This document shows, in pieces, positions 33,219 through 42,433 of a stretch of DNA of 53,731 bases. Each line of letters begins with the position of its first letter. Within the stretch, counting starts at the first letter, position 1. Both the position numbers and the translations under genes were made by a program. The notes beneath the pieces are model-generated. The model ran no database searches. It saw only the letters and a list, made by a program, of their open reading frames with translations, and was not told where the DNA came from. This DNA comes from an archaeon (GTDB lineage Archaea; Thermoproteota; Nitrososphaeria; Nitrososphaerales; UBA183), in NCBI GenBank assembly GCA_021807225.1, contig JAKAPI010000004.1, forward strand, positions 1 through 53,731, written 5' to 3'.

Positions 33219-34388
33219 ATGTCGAAGCCCATTACGACCTTCGAGGACTTCGTCAAGCGGATAATCATCGTAGTGTTCTGGGTCGCCCTCGTGTCCGTGG
33301 TCGTCCTGCTGCCGATCTACTACCTTCTGGACGCCGAGTTCCACTTCCCGGTCGACTTCATCCATCTTGCGATAAACCCCAACCTCATCATAGCATACCA
33401 GCTGAACCTCCTGGCGACCGAGCCGTTCCGGACGCTGTTCGCCCTGACCGTCTTTCCGGGGTTCACCTTCGTCGCTGTGTACGGTACCATCTTCATGGGG
33501 TGGGTCGAACGCAAGCTGACCGCGAAGATCCAGCTCAGGACCGGCCCGATGTACGCCGGAAGGCTCGAAGGCATCCTGCAGAACATCGCAGACTTCTTCA
33601 AGCTCGCGTTCAAAGAGATAGTGATTCCGAACGGCGTGGACGCTGCGACATTCGTCGCCGTCCCCTTCGCGCTGATGGCGGTCGCGGGGGCTCTTGTAGC
33701 CCTGGTCCCGCTTTCCCCCACCACATACATCGCCAACCCTTCAGTAGGGGCCGTCTTGGTATTCGCCATCCTCGGCTTCACCCCGGTGATAGTCCTCCTC
33801 GCGGGGTGGGCGAGCAACAGCAAGTACCCGTTCCTCGGCGGGCTCAGGGCCCTGCACCAGCTGGTGGCCTATGAGATCCCGCTGATACTCTCGCTGGTGG
33901 GAGTGGTAATCCTCTCAGGTCAGCTCGACCTGATGAACATAGTGCAGGCACAGACGGGGCTGTGGTACATCGTACTACAACCGATCGGCGCCATCGTGTT
34001 CTTCATAGGCGCGCTGGCTGAGCTCGAGCGGATACCCTTCGACATCCCAGAGGCGGACAGCGAGCTGGTCGCAGGCTGGCAGACCGAGTACACCAGCATG
34101 CTCTTCGGCACCTTCCAGCTGGCCAACTTCTCCAGGATGTACATCCTGGCAGGGCTCTTCACCACGTTCTTCCTCGGAGGCTGGCTCGGCCCGGCCCCGG
34201 TCCCGCCAGAGGCCTGGTTCATCCTGAAGGTCACCGTGGTGATGATCCTGATGATGCTGCCTCGGTCGATCATGCCGAGGCTCAGGATCGACATGCTCCT
34301 CAGGGCCGGCTGGGTGAAGCTGCTCGCCCTGTCCTTCGCCAACATCTTCCTGACCATGGTGATCGTATCACTGGGAGTGGTTCACTAG
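33219..34388 (+). CDS. nuoH: Complex I subunit NuoH
   Basis: 389 residues with about eight to nine membrane helices. MGWVERKLTAKIQLRTGPMYAGRLEGILQNIADFFKLAFKE and LAELERIPFDIPEADSELVAGWQTEYTSM are the conserved quinone-cavity segments of NuoH/ND1. It connects the hydrophilic arm to the membrane pump modules. First gene of the eight-gene membrane-arm operon; nuoA-D are not adjacent. Confidence 0.96.
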   Translation: MSKPITTFEDFVKRIIIVVFWVALVSVVVLLPIYYLLDAEFHFPVDFIHLAINPNLIIAYQLNLLATEPFRTLFALTVFPGFTFVAVYGTIFMGWVERKLTAKIQLRTGPMYAGRLEGILQNIADFFKLAFKEIVIPNGVDAATFVAVPFALMAVAGALVALVPLSPTTYIANPSVGAVLVFAILGFTPVIVLLAGWASNSKYPFLGGLRALHQLVAYEIPLILSLVGVVILSGQLDLMNIVQAQTGLWYIVLQPIGAIVFFIGALAELERIPFDIPEADSELVAGWQTEYTSMLFGTFQLANFSRMYILAGLFTTFFLGGWLGPAPVPPEAWFILKVTVVMILMMLPRSIMPRLRIDMLLRAGWVKLLALSFANIFLTMVIVSLGVVH

Positions 34389-34389
34389 C

Positions 34390-34905
34390 ATGGCGGTCTT
34401 GTCCTACATCAAGGGGGTCTTCGTGGCCACCTGGTCCGGCGTCAGGCACCTCTTCCGGCCCCGAATGACGCTGAAGTACCCCGAGCAGAAGCTCGACCTC
34501 GAAGGGCCGGGCTACAAGTACGACGCCAAGCTGGGGGTCGGCCTGCCCGGGTTCAAGGGGAGGCACGTCCTGTCGTTCGAGAAGTGCACCGGGTGCCAGC
34601 TCTGCGCCATCGCCTGCGACGGAATCGCCGTCGCCATCGACATGCAGAAGGTCGCGAAGGGAAAGCCGCAGAACAAGAAGGACATCTGGCCCGCGGTAGA
34701 CTACGGCAGATGTGTCTTCTGCGGACTCTGCGTCGACGCCTGCCCCTTCGACGCCCTGGACATGACCAACGACTATGAGCTCTCCGCCTTCGACAAGATG
34801 AGCCTGAAGTACACTCCAGACATGCTCTCCGTCCCTCCGAAGCTGGAAGGGAAGAAGTACAAGGTGAAGTTCGACACCGACAAGGGGGTCGTCACCTACG
34901 GCTGA
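34390..34905 (+). CDS. nuoI: Complex I subunit NuoI, 2x[4Fe-4S] ferredoxin-type
   Basis: 171 residues. Cluster motifs C66-TG-C69-QL-C72-AIA-C76 and C108-VF-C111-GL-C114-VDA-C118-P bind two [4Fe-4S] clusters that pass electrons toward the quinone site. The Pro usually after the first motif is replaced by Asp. It starts 1 nt after nuoH. Presence of NuoI but no E, F, G nearby is typical of archaeal complexes that take electrons from ferredoxin or another donor. Confidence 0.95.
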   Translation: MAVLSYIKGVFVATWSGVRHLFRPRMTLKYPEQKLDLEGPGYKYDAKLGVGLPGFKGRHVLSFEKCTGCQLCAIACDGIAVAIDMQKVAKGKPQNKKDIWPAVDYGRCVFCGLCVDACPFDALDMTNDYELSAFDKMSLKYTPDMLSVPPKLEGKKYKVKFDTDKGVVTYG

Positions 34906-34909
34906 CCTC

Positions 34910-35404
34910 GTGTTCATCGCCGCGGCTGTGGTGACGGTCGGGAGCGCGATCTTCGCCCTCGAAGCCAAGGAGATAATTTACGGCGCCATAGGCCTAGCCG
35001 GCTCCCTCTTCGGGGTCGCCACTCTGTTCTTCCTGCTGAACGCCCCCTACGTCGCGGTGTTCCAGATTTCGGTCTACATCGGGGCGGTAGCCGTCCTCAT
35101 CCTGTTCACGGTCATGCTGGTGAGGCAGGAAAAGTGGGCCAAGGAGGTGAAGCCCAGGTCGCTGACCCGCGTGGCAGGGCTCTTGACCGGGTTCGCCGTG
35201 GTCCTCGCCCTTGTCTTCGCCGTTATCGCCACCAACCTTTCGCAGTTCAGCAGCATAACCAACAGCGCGACCTTCATCAACATCGGGCAGCTCATATCCA
35301 CCGGGGACTCGCCGGTCCTCGAGGTCCTCGCCCTGGTGCTGGCTGCTTCAGTGATAGGCGCTCTGACCCTCTCTAGGGTCGACCGGGAGGACACGAGCCA
35401 ATGA
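34910..35404 (+). CDS. nuoJ: Complex I subunit NuoJ
   Basis: 164 residues from GTG 34910, five hydrophobic segments. LFGVATLFFLLNAPYVAVFQISVYIGAVAVLILFTVMLVRQE is the conserved NuoJ/ND6 helix pair, including the pi-bulge region linked to coupling. The stop overlaps nuoK by 4 nt (ATGA). Confidence 0.94.
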   Translation: MFIAAAVVTVGSAIFALEAKEIIYGAIGLAGSLFGVATLFFLLNAPYVAVFQISVYIGAVAVLILFTVMLVRQEKWAKEVKPRSLTRVAGLLTGFAVVLALVFAVIATNLSQFSSITNSATFINIGQLISTGDSPVLEVLALVLAASVIGALTLSRVDREDTSQ

Positions 35405-35727
35405 ACTACCTGTCAGACTACGTCATAGTCTCCGCGATGCTCTTCGGCATAGGCGTCTACGGACTCGTGACGAAGAGGAACGCCCTTCGGCTTCTCTTCG
35501 CCGTGGAGCTGATGATCAATGCGGCGAACCTGAACTTCGTCGCCTTCGGCCAGTACCTCCCCTACGCATCTGGGGCGCCCGCGCCCAACGCCCTCGGCCA
35601 GACCTTCGTGCTTTTCTCAATCGCCCTCGCCGCCGCCGAGGCGGCAGTCATTCTCGCCATAGTGGTGGTGGCATACAGGCTGCACCAGGACGTCGACGTA
35701 AGCGAACTGAAGTCCATGGAGGGCTAG
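35401..35727 (+). CDS. nuoK: Complex I subunit NuoK
   Basis: 108 residues, three membrane helices. GVYGLVTKRNALRLLFAVELMINAANLNFVAF carries the helix-2 Glu (VELM) conserved in NuoK/ND4L for proton transfer, and ALAAAEAAVILAIVVVAY carries the second conserved Glu. A 54-nt gap with no clear gene separates it from the first nuoM. Confidence 0.95.
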   Translation: MNYLSDYVIVSAMLFGIGVYGLVTKRNALRLLFAVELMINAANLNFVAFGQYLPYASGAPAPNALGQTFVLFSIALAAAEAAVILAIVVVAYRLHQDVDVSELKSMEG

Positions 35728-35781
35728 AAAGTGTCGAGATACCATCCTGCATCCAAGAAGGAGACGCCGGAGTAGTCGCAA

Positions 35782-37293
35782 GTGTACCCATACCTGCTGC
35801 TACTGTCGGTACTCGCGCCCATAGTCGCCGCCGCGCTTTGCTACCTCGCCTCGCCGTGGCTGGGGAGGCGCGTAGGATGGATCGCATTCGCGGCCCTCTT
35901 CCTCACCACCGCTGTTCTGATGCTCGAGGACGGCCCTGCACTATTCTCCGGCGGCTCGGTGGCGGCCGAGTCTTACCCCTGGGCGCCGAGCGCGGGCCTG
36001 ACCTTCGGATTCCTGGCTGACGGCCTCAGCTTCCCCGTTGCCATCCTGGTCAACCTTGTCCTGGCCGCCACCGCGGTCTATTCGATGCCCTACATGCAGG
36101 GAAGGGTCAGGGCGCTCTTCGGCGAAGAGAGGTCGGGGAGCTACGGCCTGTACTATCTGAACTTCATGCTCGTGGCCGCAGGGCTGATGGGGATCGTCCT
36201 CTCGACGAACCTGATTGAGCTCTATCTGTTCCTGGAGCTCGTGCTCATCCCCACGTTCGTCATAATCAGCCTGTTCGGCTACGTGCAGAAGGAGCGGGTC
36301 GCCATAATCTACATCATCTGGAACCAGTTGGGCGCCTTCATCTTCCTCGCCGGGATCGCCCTCTTCTATTCGGCCGCGGGGACCTTCGACCTTACCCCCG
36401 CGTCCCTGGCCGCGGCGTCTGCCAACTCGCTCGCCTACTGGATCGTGGGGCTGATACTCGTCGGATGGCTGGTGAAGATGGCGGTCTTCGGAGTCCACAT
36501 GTGGCTCCCGATCACCGAGGCCGAGTCCCCGACTTCCTTCGCGCCAACCATGGCCGTCGTCTCCGGGATAGGGGTCTACGTCATAGCCAGGGTGCTCTTC
36601 TTTGGCATGCCCTCTGTCTTCAGCGCCTTCAGCCTTCCACTGATGGCCTGGGCAGTCCTCACCATGTTCTACGGGGGGGCGGTGGCCATGGCCCAAAACG
36701 ACGTCAAGTACATCTTCGCCTGGTCCACCATGAGCCAGACCGCCTACTCGGTGCTCGGGCTGGCCAGCACGTCTGCCCTCGGGGCCGCCGGAGCGGTCTT
36801 CTTCTTCGGGAGCCAGATACTGGGCAAGTTCGTTGTGTTCGCCGTGGCCGGCATCCTGCTTACACAGACGGGGACCCGGGACGTCAGGAAGATGGGGGGC
36901 CTTGCGGCGAAGATGCCATTCACCGCCGCCCTGTTCGTCCTCGGCGCCCTGATACTCTCCGCAGTGCCGCCGACAAGCGGGTTCCAGTCCGAGTGGATCA
37001 TGTTCGCGGGCATCTTCTCGCAGGGAGCGCAGGGGTCGTCCGCCTACCTGGCACTTGCCATCCTTGGCTTGGTCGCGACCCTCTTCACGGTCGCCTACAC
37101 CTTCTGGCCCGTCAAGCGCATATTCTTCGGCCCGCTCGCCTCGGGACTCGAGGAAGTGAAGGACGCGCCCCTGGTGATGACCGTGCCCCTGCTCGCCATA
37201 GTGGTCGCCTCGGTCCTGATAGGCATCTATCCAGACCTGGTATCCAAGTTCCTCATCGGGTTCGCCAACGCAGTCACAGGAGTCGTCCCATAG
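35782..37293 (+). CDS. nuoM: Complex I antiporter-like subunit NuoM, first copy
   Basis: 503 residues from GTG 35782, about 14 helices. The pumping residues are in place: the helix-5 Glu in NLIELYLFLELVLIPTF, the helix-7 Lys in WLVKMAVFGVHMWLPITEAESPTS, and LVMTVPLLAIV at the end. It lies between nuoK and nuoL, whereas a second nuoM follows nuoL. The two copies share layout but differ widely in sequence, so this is an old duplication rather than a recent copy. Confidence 0.9.
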   Translation: MYPYLLLLSVLAPIVAAALCYLASPWLGRRVGWIAFAALFLTTAVLMLEDGPALFSGGSVAAESYPWAPSAGLTFGFLADGLSFPVAILVNLVLAATAVYSMPYMQGRVRALFGEERSGSYGLYYLNFMLVAAGLMGIVLSTNLIELYLFLELVLIPTFVIISLFGYVQKERVAIIYIIWNQLGAFIFLAGIALFYSAAGTFDLTPASLAAASANSLAYWIVGLILVGWLVKMAVFGVHMWLPITEAESPTSFAPTMAVVSGIGVYVIARVLFFGMPSVFSAFSLPLMAWAVLTMFYGGAVAMAQNDVKYIFAWSTMSQTAYSVLGLASTSALGAAGAVFFFGSQILGKFVVFAVAGILLTQTGTRDVRKMGGLAAKMPFTAALFVLGALILSAVPPTSGFQSEWIMFAGIFSQGAQGSSAYLALAILGLVATLFTVAYTFWPVKRIFFGPLASGLEEVKDAPLVMTVPLLAIVVASVLIGIYPDLVSKFLIGFANAVTGVVP

Positions 37294-37294
37294 G

Positions 37295-39487
37295 ATGTCC
37301 TTCGCGATCCCGTCCTACTTCGTGTGGCTGATATTCATCCTCCCCTACGTGGGGGCGCTCGTCACCCTGGGGCTGAGGAAGGCGGGGAGGCTCGGGGACT
37401 ACGCAGCAGTCGCGTTCTCCTTCCTCTCAGCAGCCTTCGCCCTGACCATGCTCATCCCTGTCCTGGAGGGCCAGGCCCCAACCGTCGTCAGCGTGCCGCC
37501 GCTGGCGACGAGCATCCCATGGATCTCGGGGCTCGGGATCACCATCGGCGTGCTCACCGACTCCTACACGGCCATCCTGACCAACGTAGTCGCCTGGGTC
37601 AGCTTCCTCATAGTCCTGTACAGCGTGGAGTACATGAAGGGCGACGGGGGCCACAACCGGTTCTTCTTCTTCATGATCCTCTTCATCGGGAGCATGCAGC
37701 TCATCGTCCTGTCAGACAATCTGCTCTCTCTTTTCATCGGCTGGGAGATGGTGGGGCTCTGCAGTTACGCCCTCATCGGCCACTACTGGAAGGACGAGAC
37801 CAAGGACTGGGTCGGCACTCCGGGGGAGAAGGCCCTCGGGGAGGGGCAGGCCTACTCGCCGTCGCAGGCAGGCATGAAGGCCTTCGTAATGACGAGGATC
37901 GGAGACGTGGCCATGCTCGCCGGCATCCTGATCTTGTTCTACTACTCCGGGACCTTCAACTACCACGCGCTGGCCAGCGACCAGGGCTCCTGGTTCCAGC
38001 ACCTGTACTCCAACGGCCTGCTCGTCCCCGTCGGACTCCTGATCTTCGGGGGCGCGGTCGGAAAGTCGGCCCAGTTCCCGCTCCACGAGTGGCTCCCCGA
38101 CGCCATGGCGGGCCCCGCTCCGGTCTCGGCGCTCATACACGCCGCGACAATGGTGAAGGCGGGGGTCGTGCTGATAGCCAGGGTGGCCCCCATCTTCTAC
38201 TTCATCGCCCTGGCGAACCCCTCCATCGGGGTCGGCTCGGTCCAGCCCTTCTTCATGACCGTCGCCTGGATAGGGGCATTTACGGCGATCCTCGCCGCGA
38301 GCCAGGCACTGGTTGGCTTCGAGCTCAAGAAGATCCTCGCCTACTCGACCGTCTCGCAGATCGGTTACATGATGCTGGCCGTGGGGGTGGCGGGGCTGTC
38401 TACGGACTTCTCCCTGGGGCTGTCTGCCGCTCTCTACCAGCTCATGAGCCACGCCATCTTCAAGGCGTGCCTCTTCCTCGCCGCTGGAGCACTCATCCAC
38501 GCCGCCGACTCGAAGTACATCAGCGACATGGGAGGGATGCGCGACAAAATGAAGGTGACCTTCGCCGCCGTCCTGATCGCCGCGGCGTCGCTCTCCGGCA
38601 TTCCACCGTTCAGCGGGTTCTGGAGCAAGGACGCGGTCCTAGGCGCGGCATGGAGCTCCGGCCAATACGCTCTCTTCGCCGTAGGCGCCCTCACCGCTGG
38701 CATGACCGCCTTCTACTCGTTCAGGATGCTCGGCCTGGTCTTCTACGGCGACCGGAGCAAAAGGCTCGCCGAGGTCGAGGCCGAGGGGCACCATGTCCAT
38801 GAGCCGAGCCCCTTCATGTGGATCCCCTACTCCATACTCGCCGGGCTCACGGTGGTGATAGGGCTCGCGGCCACGGCGGGCCTGGTGGTTCCTTCCTTGA
38901 ACGTGGACGCCACGCTCCAGGCCGCCGCTCAGAACTACATCGGCTCCCTCTTCCCGAACGCGCCTCTCGCCGCCCCCTCTGCGACCATCGAAGCGATTCC
39001 AGCGGGGCTAACCCTCGCGATCGTCGCTCTGGGCTTCCTTGCCTCCGCCGCCATCTACATCGCCAGAAGGGCGCCACCGACGAGATTCGTCGGGGACACA
39101 GGAATCTTGCACGGCCTCTACATCTTCCTGGAGAAGCGATGGTACATCAACGCAGTCTACTACAAGGTCTTCGTCAACGCCCCCATCGCCGCTTCGCGGT
39201 GGCTCAGTGAGAACTTCGACTACAGGGGACTGTTCAGGGTCAACGACGCGGGGTCAGCCCTTGGGGTAGCTGTGTCGGGCGCGGGCAACTGGTTCGACGC
39301 GAACGTGGTCGACGGGGCCGCCAACGGCCTCTCCGAACTGGGCCAATCTCTGTCTAGGGCCTTCCGTAGGATCCAGACCGGTATCTTGGAGCAGTACGCA
39401 CTCGTGTTCGCCATCGGCGTAGTCCTGCTTGTCGCGTTCCTGCTCCTGGCCATGTGGCAGGCAGGACAGGGGGTATTCCTGCCATGA
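37295..39487 (+). CDS. nuoL: Complex I distal antiporter subunit NuoL, long form
   Basis: 730 residues, well over the roughly 610 of E. coli NuoL. SDNLLSLFIGWEMVGLCSYALIGHYWKDE, VGKSAQFPLHEWLPDAMAGPAPVSALIHAATMVKAGV and LAYSTVSQIGYMML are diagnostic. The C-terminal 200 residues include an extra helix, a long amphipathic stretch (HGLYIFLEKRWYINAVYYKVF) and a final anchor (LVFAIGVVLLVAFLLLAMWQ). The longer C-terminal part may hold the lateral helix needed to span an added NuoM. Confidence 0.95.
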   Translation: MSFAIPSYFVWLIFILPYVGALVTLGLRKAGRLGDYAAVAFSFLSAAFALTMLIPVLEGQAPTVVSVPPLATSIPWISGLGITIGVLTDSYTAILTNVVAWVSFLIVLYSVEYMKGDGGHNRFFFFMILFIGSMQLIVLSDNLLSLFIGWEMVGLCSYALIGHYWKDETKDWVGTPGEKALGEGQAYSPSQAGMKAFVMTRIGDVAMLAGILILFYYSGTFNYHALASDQGSWFQHLYSNGLLVPVGLLIFGGAVGKSAQFPLHEWLPDAMAGPAPVSALIHAATMVKAGVVLIARVAPIFYFIALANPSIGVGSVQPFFMTVAWIGAFTAILAASQALVGFELKKILAYSTVSQIGYMMLAVGVAGLSTDFSLGLSAALYQLMSHAIFKACLFLAAGALIHAADSKYISDMGGMRDKMKVTFAAVLIAAASLSGIPPFSGFWSKDAVLGAAWSSGQYALFAVGALTAGMTAFYSFRMLGLVFYGDRSKRLAEVEAEGHHVHEPSPFMWIPYSILAGLTVVIGLAATAGLVVPSLNVDATLQAAAQNYIGSLFPNAPLAAPSATIEAIPAGLTLAIVALGFLASAAIYIARRAPPTRFVGDTGILHGLYIFLEKRWYINAVYYKVFVNAPIAASRWLSENFDYRGLFRVNDAGSALGVAVSGAGNWFDANVVDGAANGLSELGQSLSRAFRRIQTGILEQYALVFAIGVVLLVAFLLLAMWQAGQGVFLP

Positions 39488-40974
39488 GCTTCGTCCTGTC
39501 GCTGCTGATCGCGCTTCCGCTGTTCGCCACCCCGTTGGTCTATGCCCTGTTCAAGGTGAACAAGAGACTTGGGATCTACGGATCACTGGCGATCTCCGCG
39601 GTCGTCCTCCTTATCGCCGGCTACGTGTTCTGGCAAGTATACGCGACCCCGCCTGCGCCAGGCCACTATCTGTTCCAGGAGAAGTACTCGTGGGTCAGCT
39701 TCAGCTATTTCGGCCTCGACTACCTGGTGGGGACCGACGGGCTCAGCTCCCCTCTCCTCTTCGTGTCCGCGTTCCTCACCGTCCTGTCGATCTTCGGGTC
39801 GAGGAAGCTGATCGACCACCACGAGGCCGAGTACTACTCCCTGATCTTCCTCTTCGAAGGCGCGATCATGGGGGTCTTCACCACGTTGAACCTAATCCTG
39901 TTCTACATCTTCTGGGAGGTAGTCCTCATCCCGATGTTCTTCTTCATCGGGGTCTGGGGCGGCCCAAGAAGGAAGTACGCCGCTCTGAAGTTCATCATAT
40001 TCACCTTTACGGGGAGCACGATAATGCTCCTTGGGTTCCTCTACTTCTACATGGGGATGCCCACCCCGAGCTTCGACATCCCGACAATCCAGGCGCTCCT
40101 GCAGACTCATCAGGTTCCCGTCGCCCTCGAGTACCTCCCGCTAGTAGCGTCTTTCATCGGGTTCGCGGTGAAGCTCCCGCTAGTCCCCTTCCACTCATGG
40201 CTCCCTGACGCCCACGTGGAGGCGCCTTCGCCCATATCGGTGCTGCTGGCCGGGGTGCTCCTGAAGATGGGAGGGTACGGCTTCCTAAGGATCAGCATCG
40301 GGCTCTTCCCAGGGGCCTCCACCCAGTACGCCTGGATCTTCCTGGTCCTCGGGCTCTTCTCAATGTTCTACGGGGCTGTCGCCGCGATCCTCCAGAGGGA
40401 CCTGAAGAAGATGATTGCGTTCACGAGCATAAACCACATGGGCTTCGTCCTGTTCGGGGCCTACGCCACGCTGATCTCGGGCAACCTCCTCGGCATCCAG
40501 GGGGCCATATTCCAGATGTTCACCCACGCGCTGGCGGTCGGATGCCTCTTCATGCTCACCGGCTACGTCCAGCATCAGGCCGGCACCAGGGAGATTCCGC
40601 TGCTGAAGGGCCTTGGGAAGAACATGCCCCGAACCGCGGCCGTGCTGCTCCTCGCGTCTGCCGCAGCAATGGGGCTCCCGCCCTTCTCGAGCTTCCTGGC
40701 AGAGTTCATGGTCATATCGGCCGGCATTTCCGCGTCGGCCTACACGGCGATATCCATCCTCGTCCCCGTGCTGACTGCAGGTTACTTCCTCTGGATGATC
40801 AAGAGGACCGTCCTCTCCCCTGCCGAGGGCGACCATGGGGTCCATGATATGGGCTGGTCGGACGTCGTCGGGTTCGCTGCATATCTTGTGCCCCTTGTGG
40901 TGTTCATCGTCGCTTCCTATGTCATCCTCAATCCTGCTCTCCCGGTGGCGGAGTTCCTGAAGGGGTTGGCATAG
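39484..40974 (+). CDS. nuoM: Complex I antiporter-like subunit NuoM, second copy
   Basis: 496 residues from ATG 39484, which overlaps the nuoL stop (ATGA); an upstream in-frame start would only add residues from the nuoL 3' end. TTLNLILFYIFWEVVLIPMFFFIGVWGGPRRKYAALKFIIFTFTGS and VKLPLVPFHSWLPDAHVEAPSPISVLLAGVLLKMGGYG are closer to the bacterial NuoM consensus than the first copy, suggesting this is the standard subunit. Confidence 0.93.
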   Translation: MSFVLSLLIALPLFATPLVYALFKVNKRLGIYGSLAISAVVLLIAGYVFWQVYATPPAPGHYLFQEKYSWVSFSYFGLDYLVGTDGLSSPLLFVSAFLTVLSIFGSRKLIDHHEAEYYSLIFLFEGAIMGVFTTLNLILFYIFWEVVLIPMFFFIGVWGGPRRKYAALKFIIFTFTGSTIMLLGFLYFYMGMPTPSFDIPTIQALLQTHQVPVALEYLPLVASFIGFAVKLPLVPFHSWLPDAHVEAPSPISVLLAGVLLKMGGYGFLRISIGLFPGASTQYAWIFLVLGLFSMFYGAVAAILQRDLKKMIAFTSINHMGFVLFGAYATLISGNLLGIQGAIFQMFTHALAVGCLFMLTGYVQHQAGTREIPLLKGLGKNMPRTAAVLLLASAAAMGLPPFSSFLAEFMVISAGISASAYTAISILVPVLTAGYFLWMIKRTVLSPAEGDHGVHDMGWSDVVGFAAYLVPLVVFIVASYVILNPALPVAEFLKGLA

Positions 40975-40975
40975 T

Positions 40976-42433
40976 CTGATCGACTACCTTACCGTCACGA
41001 TCGTCGTCCTGGCGGCCGCCGCCCTCCTCCTCCCCCTGCTGCAGCTGTCAAAGAGGGGTTCGGCGAAGCTCCCCGGCTACGTGCTGGTGCTGGTGCTCGC
41101 CGCGGCGATGCTCCTGCTCCTGATGTTCACGCTCTTCCCGACCCCTGTTCAGTGGGCGGGGAGCCTCATCGCCCCAGACCAGATCGGAGGCATCTTCGCT
41201 CTTGTCACCGTCGGCGTCACCCTCGCGGTCGCCGTGGCTTCGATCGACTTCCAGAAGGGTCCAAACAACCCCGTGTACTACAGCCTGCTGGCGTTCACGG
41301 CGCTCGGGATGGTCCTGCTCGCCTATTCCCAAGACCTCCTGATGCTCTTCGTCTCATGGGAGCTGATGAGCCTACCGACTTACGTGCTCGCCGGGTTCGA
41401 CAAGAAGACCCGCTCCAACGAGGCCTCGGTGAAGTATGCCATCATCGGCGCCATGTCTTCTGCGGTCATCCTCTACGCCATCAGCCTGGCTTACGGGCTC
41501 ACAGGCAGCACCGTGATCTCCCAGGTCGTCTCAGGGTTCGTCTCGCACCCCAGCGCCCTCGCAGGGGTGGCCACCCTCCTCTTCGTCGCGGGCTTCGGGT
41601 TCAAGATGTCCATCGTGCCGTTCCACATGTGGATCCCCGACGCGTACGAGGGGGCCCCCACGACTATCAGCACCCTGCTGGCCGCCGCCACAAAGAAGGC
41701 GGGCTTCATCGCGGCGATCAGGGTACTCCTCGCGATCACCACCATCTACGCCGTCACGCAGAGCCCCTTCTTCACCATGGCCAACGTCTTCGCCGTCCTC
41801 GCCCTGTTGACCATGACCCTGGGCAACGTCGCCGCGCTTACCCAGAAGAGCATGACGAGGCTCCTCGCCTACTCCAGCATCGCGCAGGCGGGCTACATCC
41901 TCATCGGGTTCGTCGCCTTTTCCAACGCCCCAGGCTCGGCCGCCGCGTCTCTGGGGCTGACTGGAGCCATATTCCACGTCATCAACCACGCCGTCATGAA
42001 GGGGGTTGCCTTCCTGGCGGCGGCGCTGGTCATACTCCAGCTCAAGAGGGCAGACCTCAAAGCGTACGACGGACTCGCGAAGCGCATGCCCCTGACGGCC
42101 TTCACGCTAGCCGTGGCCTTCCTCGGCCTGGCGGGGGTCCCGCCTCTCAGCGGGTTCTGGAGCAAGCTGTTACTGGTGCTCTCGGTGGCGAACGGCCCCT
42201 TCGGCTGGCTGGCCCTCGCGGCCATACTGAACTCGGCCTTCAGCATGGGGTACTACGGCTGGCTGATCAAGAGGATGTACATGGACGAGCCCGAGAGCGC
42301 AGAGAAGGTGAAGGAGCCATTCCTGTTCGTGCTTGTCTTCGCCGTCATGGTCGGGCTGATCATCGGGATCGGGCTCTTCCCGCAGCCGGTAATCAACTTC
42401 GCTTCCAGCGCGGCGAACGCATTTATCCGCTAG
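40976..42433 (+). CDS. nuoN: Complex I subunit NuoN, probable CTG start
   Basis: Reading from the first in-frame canonical start (GTG 41081) gives 450 residues and begins within the second membrane helix. The frame stays open upstream, and CTG 40976 gives IDYLTVTIVVLAAAALLLPLL as a first helix and a total of 485 residues, the E. coli length. No ATG, GTG or TTG occurs in that stretch, which begins 1 nt after the nuoM stop. LLMLFVSWELMSLPTYVLAGF, FGFKMSIVPFHMWIPDAYEGAPT and MTRLLAYSSIAQAGYIL are diagnostic. Its stop overlaps atpI by 4 nt, convergently. Confidence 0.92.
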   Translation: MIDYLTVTIVVLAAAALLLPLLQLSKRGSAKLPGYVLVLVLAAAMLLLLMFTLFPTPVQWAGSLIAPDQIGGIFALVTVGVTLAVAVASIDFQKGPNNPVYYSLLAFTALGMVLLAYSQDLLMLFVSWELMSLPTYVLAGFDKKTRSNEASVKYAIIGAMSSAVILYAISLAYGLTGSTVISQVVSGFVSHPSALAGVATLLFVAGFGFKMSIVPFHMWIPDAYEGAPTTISTLLAAATKKAGFIAAIRVLLAITTIYAVTQSPFFTMANVFAVLALLTMTLGNVAALTQKSMTRLLAYSSIAQAGYILIGFVAFSNAPGSAAASLGLTGAIFHVINHAVMKGVAFLAAALVILQLKRADLKAYDGLAKRMPLTAFTLAVAFLGLAGVPPLSGFWSKLLLVLSVANGPFGWLALAAILNSAFSMGYYGWLIKRMYMDEPESAEKVKEPFLFVLVFAVMVGLIIGIGLFPQPVINFASSAANAFIR

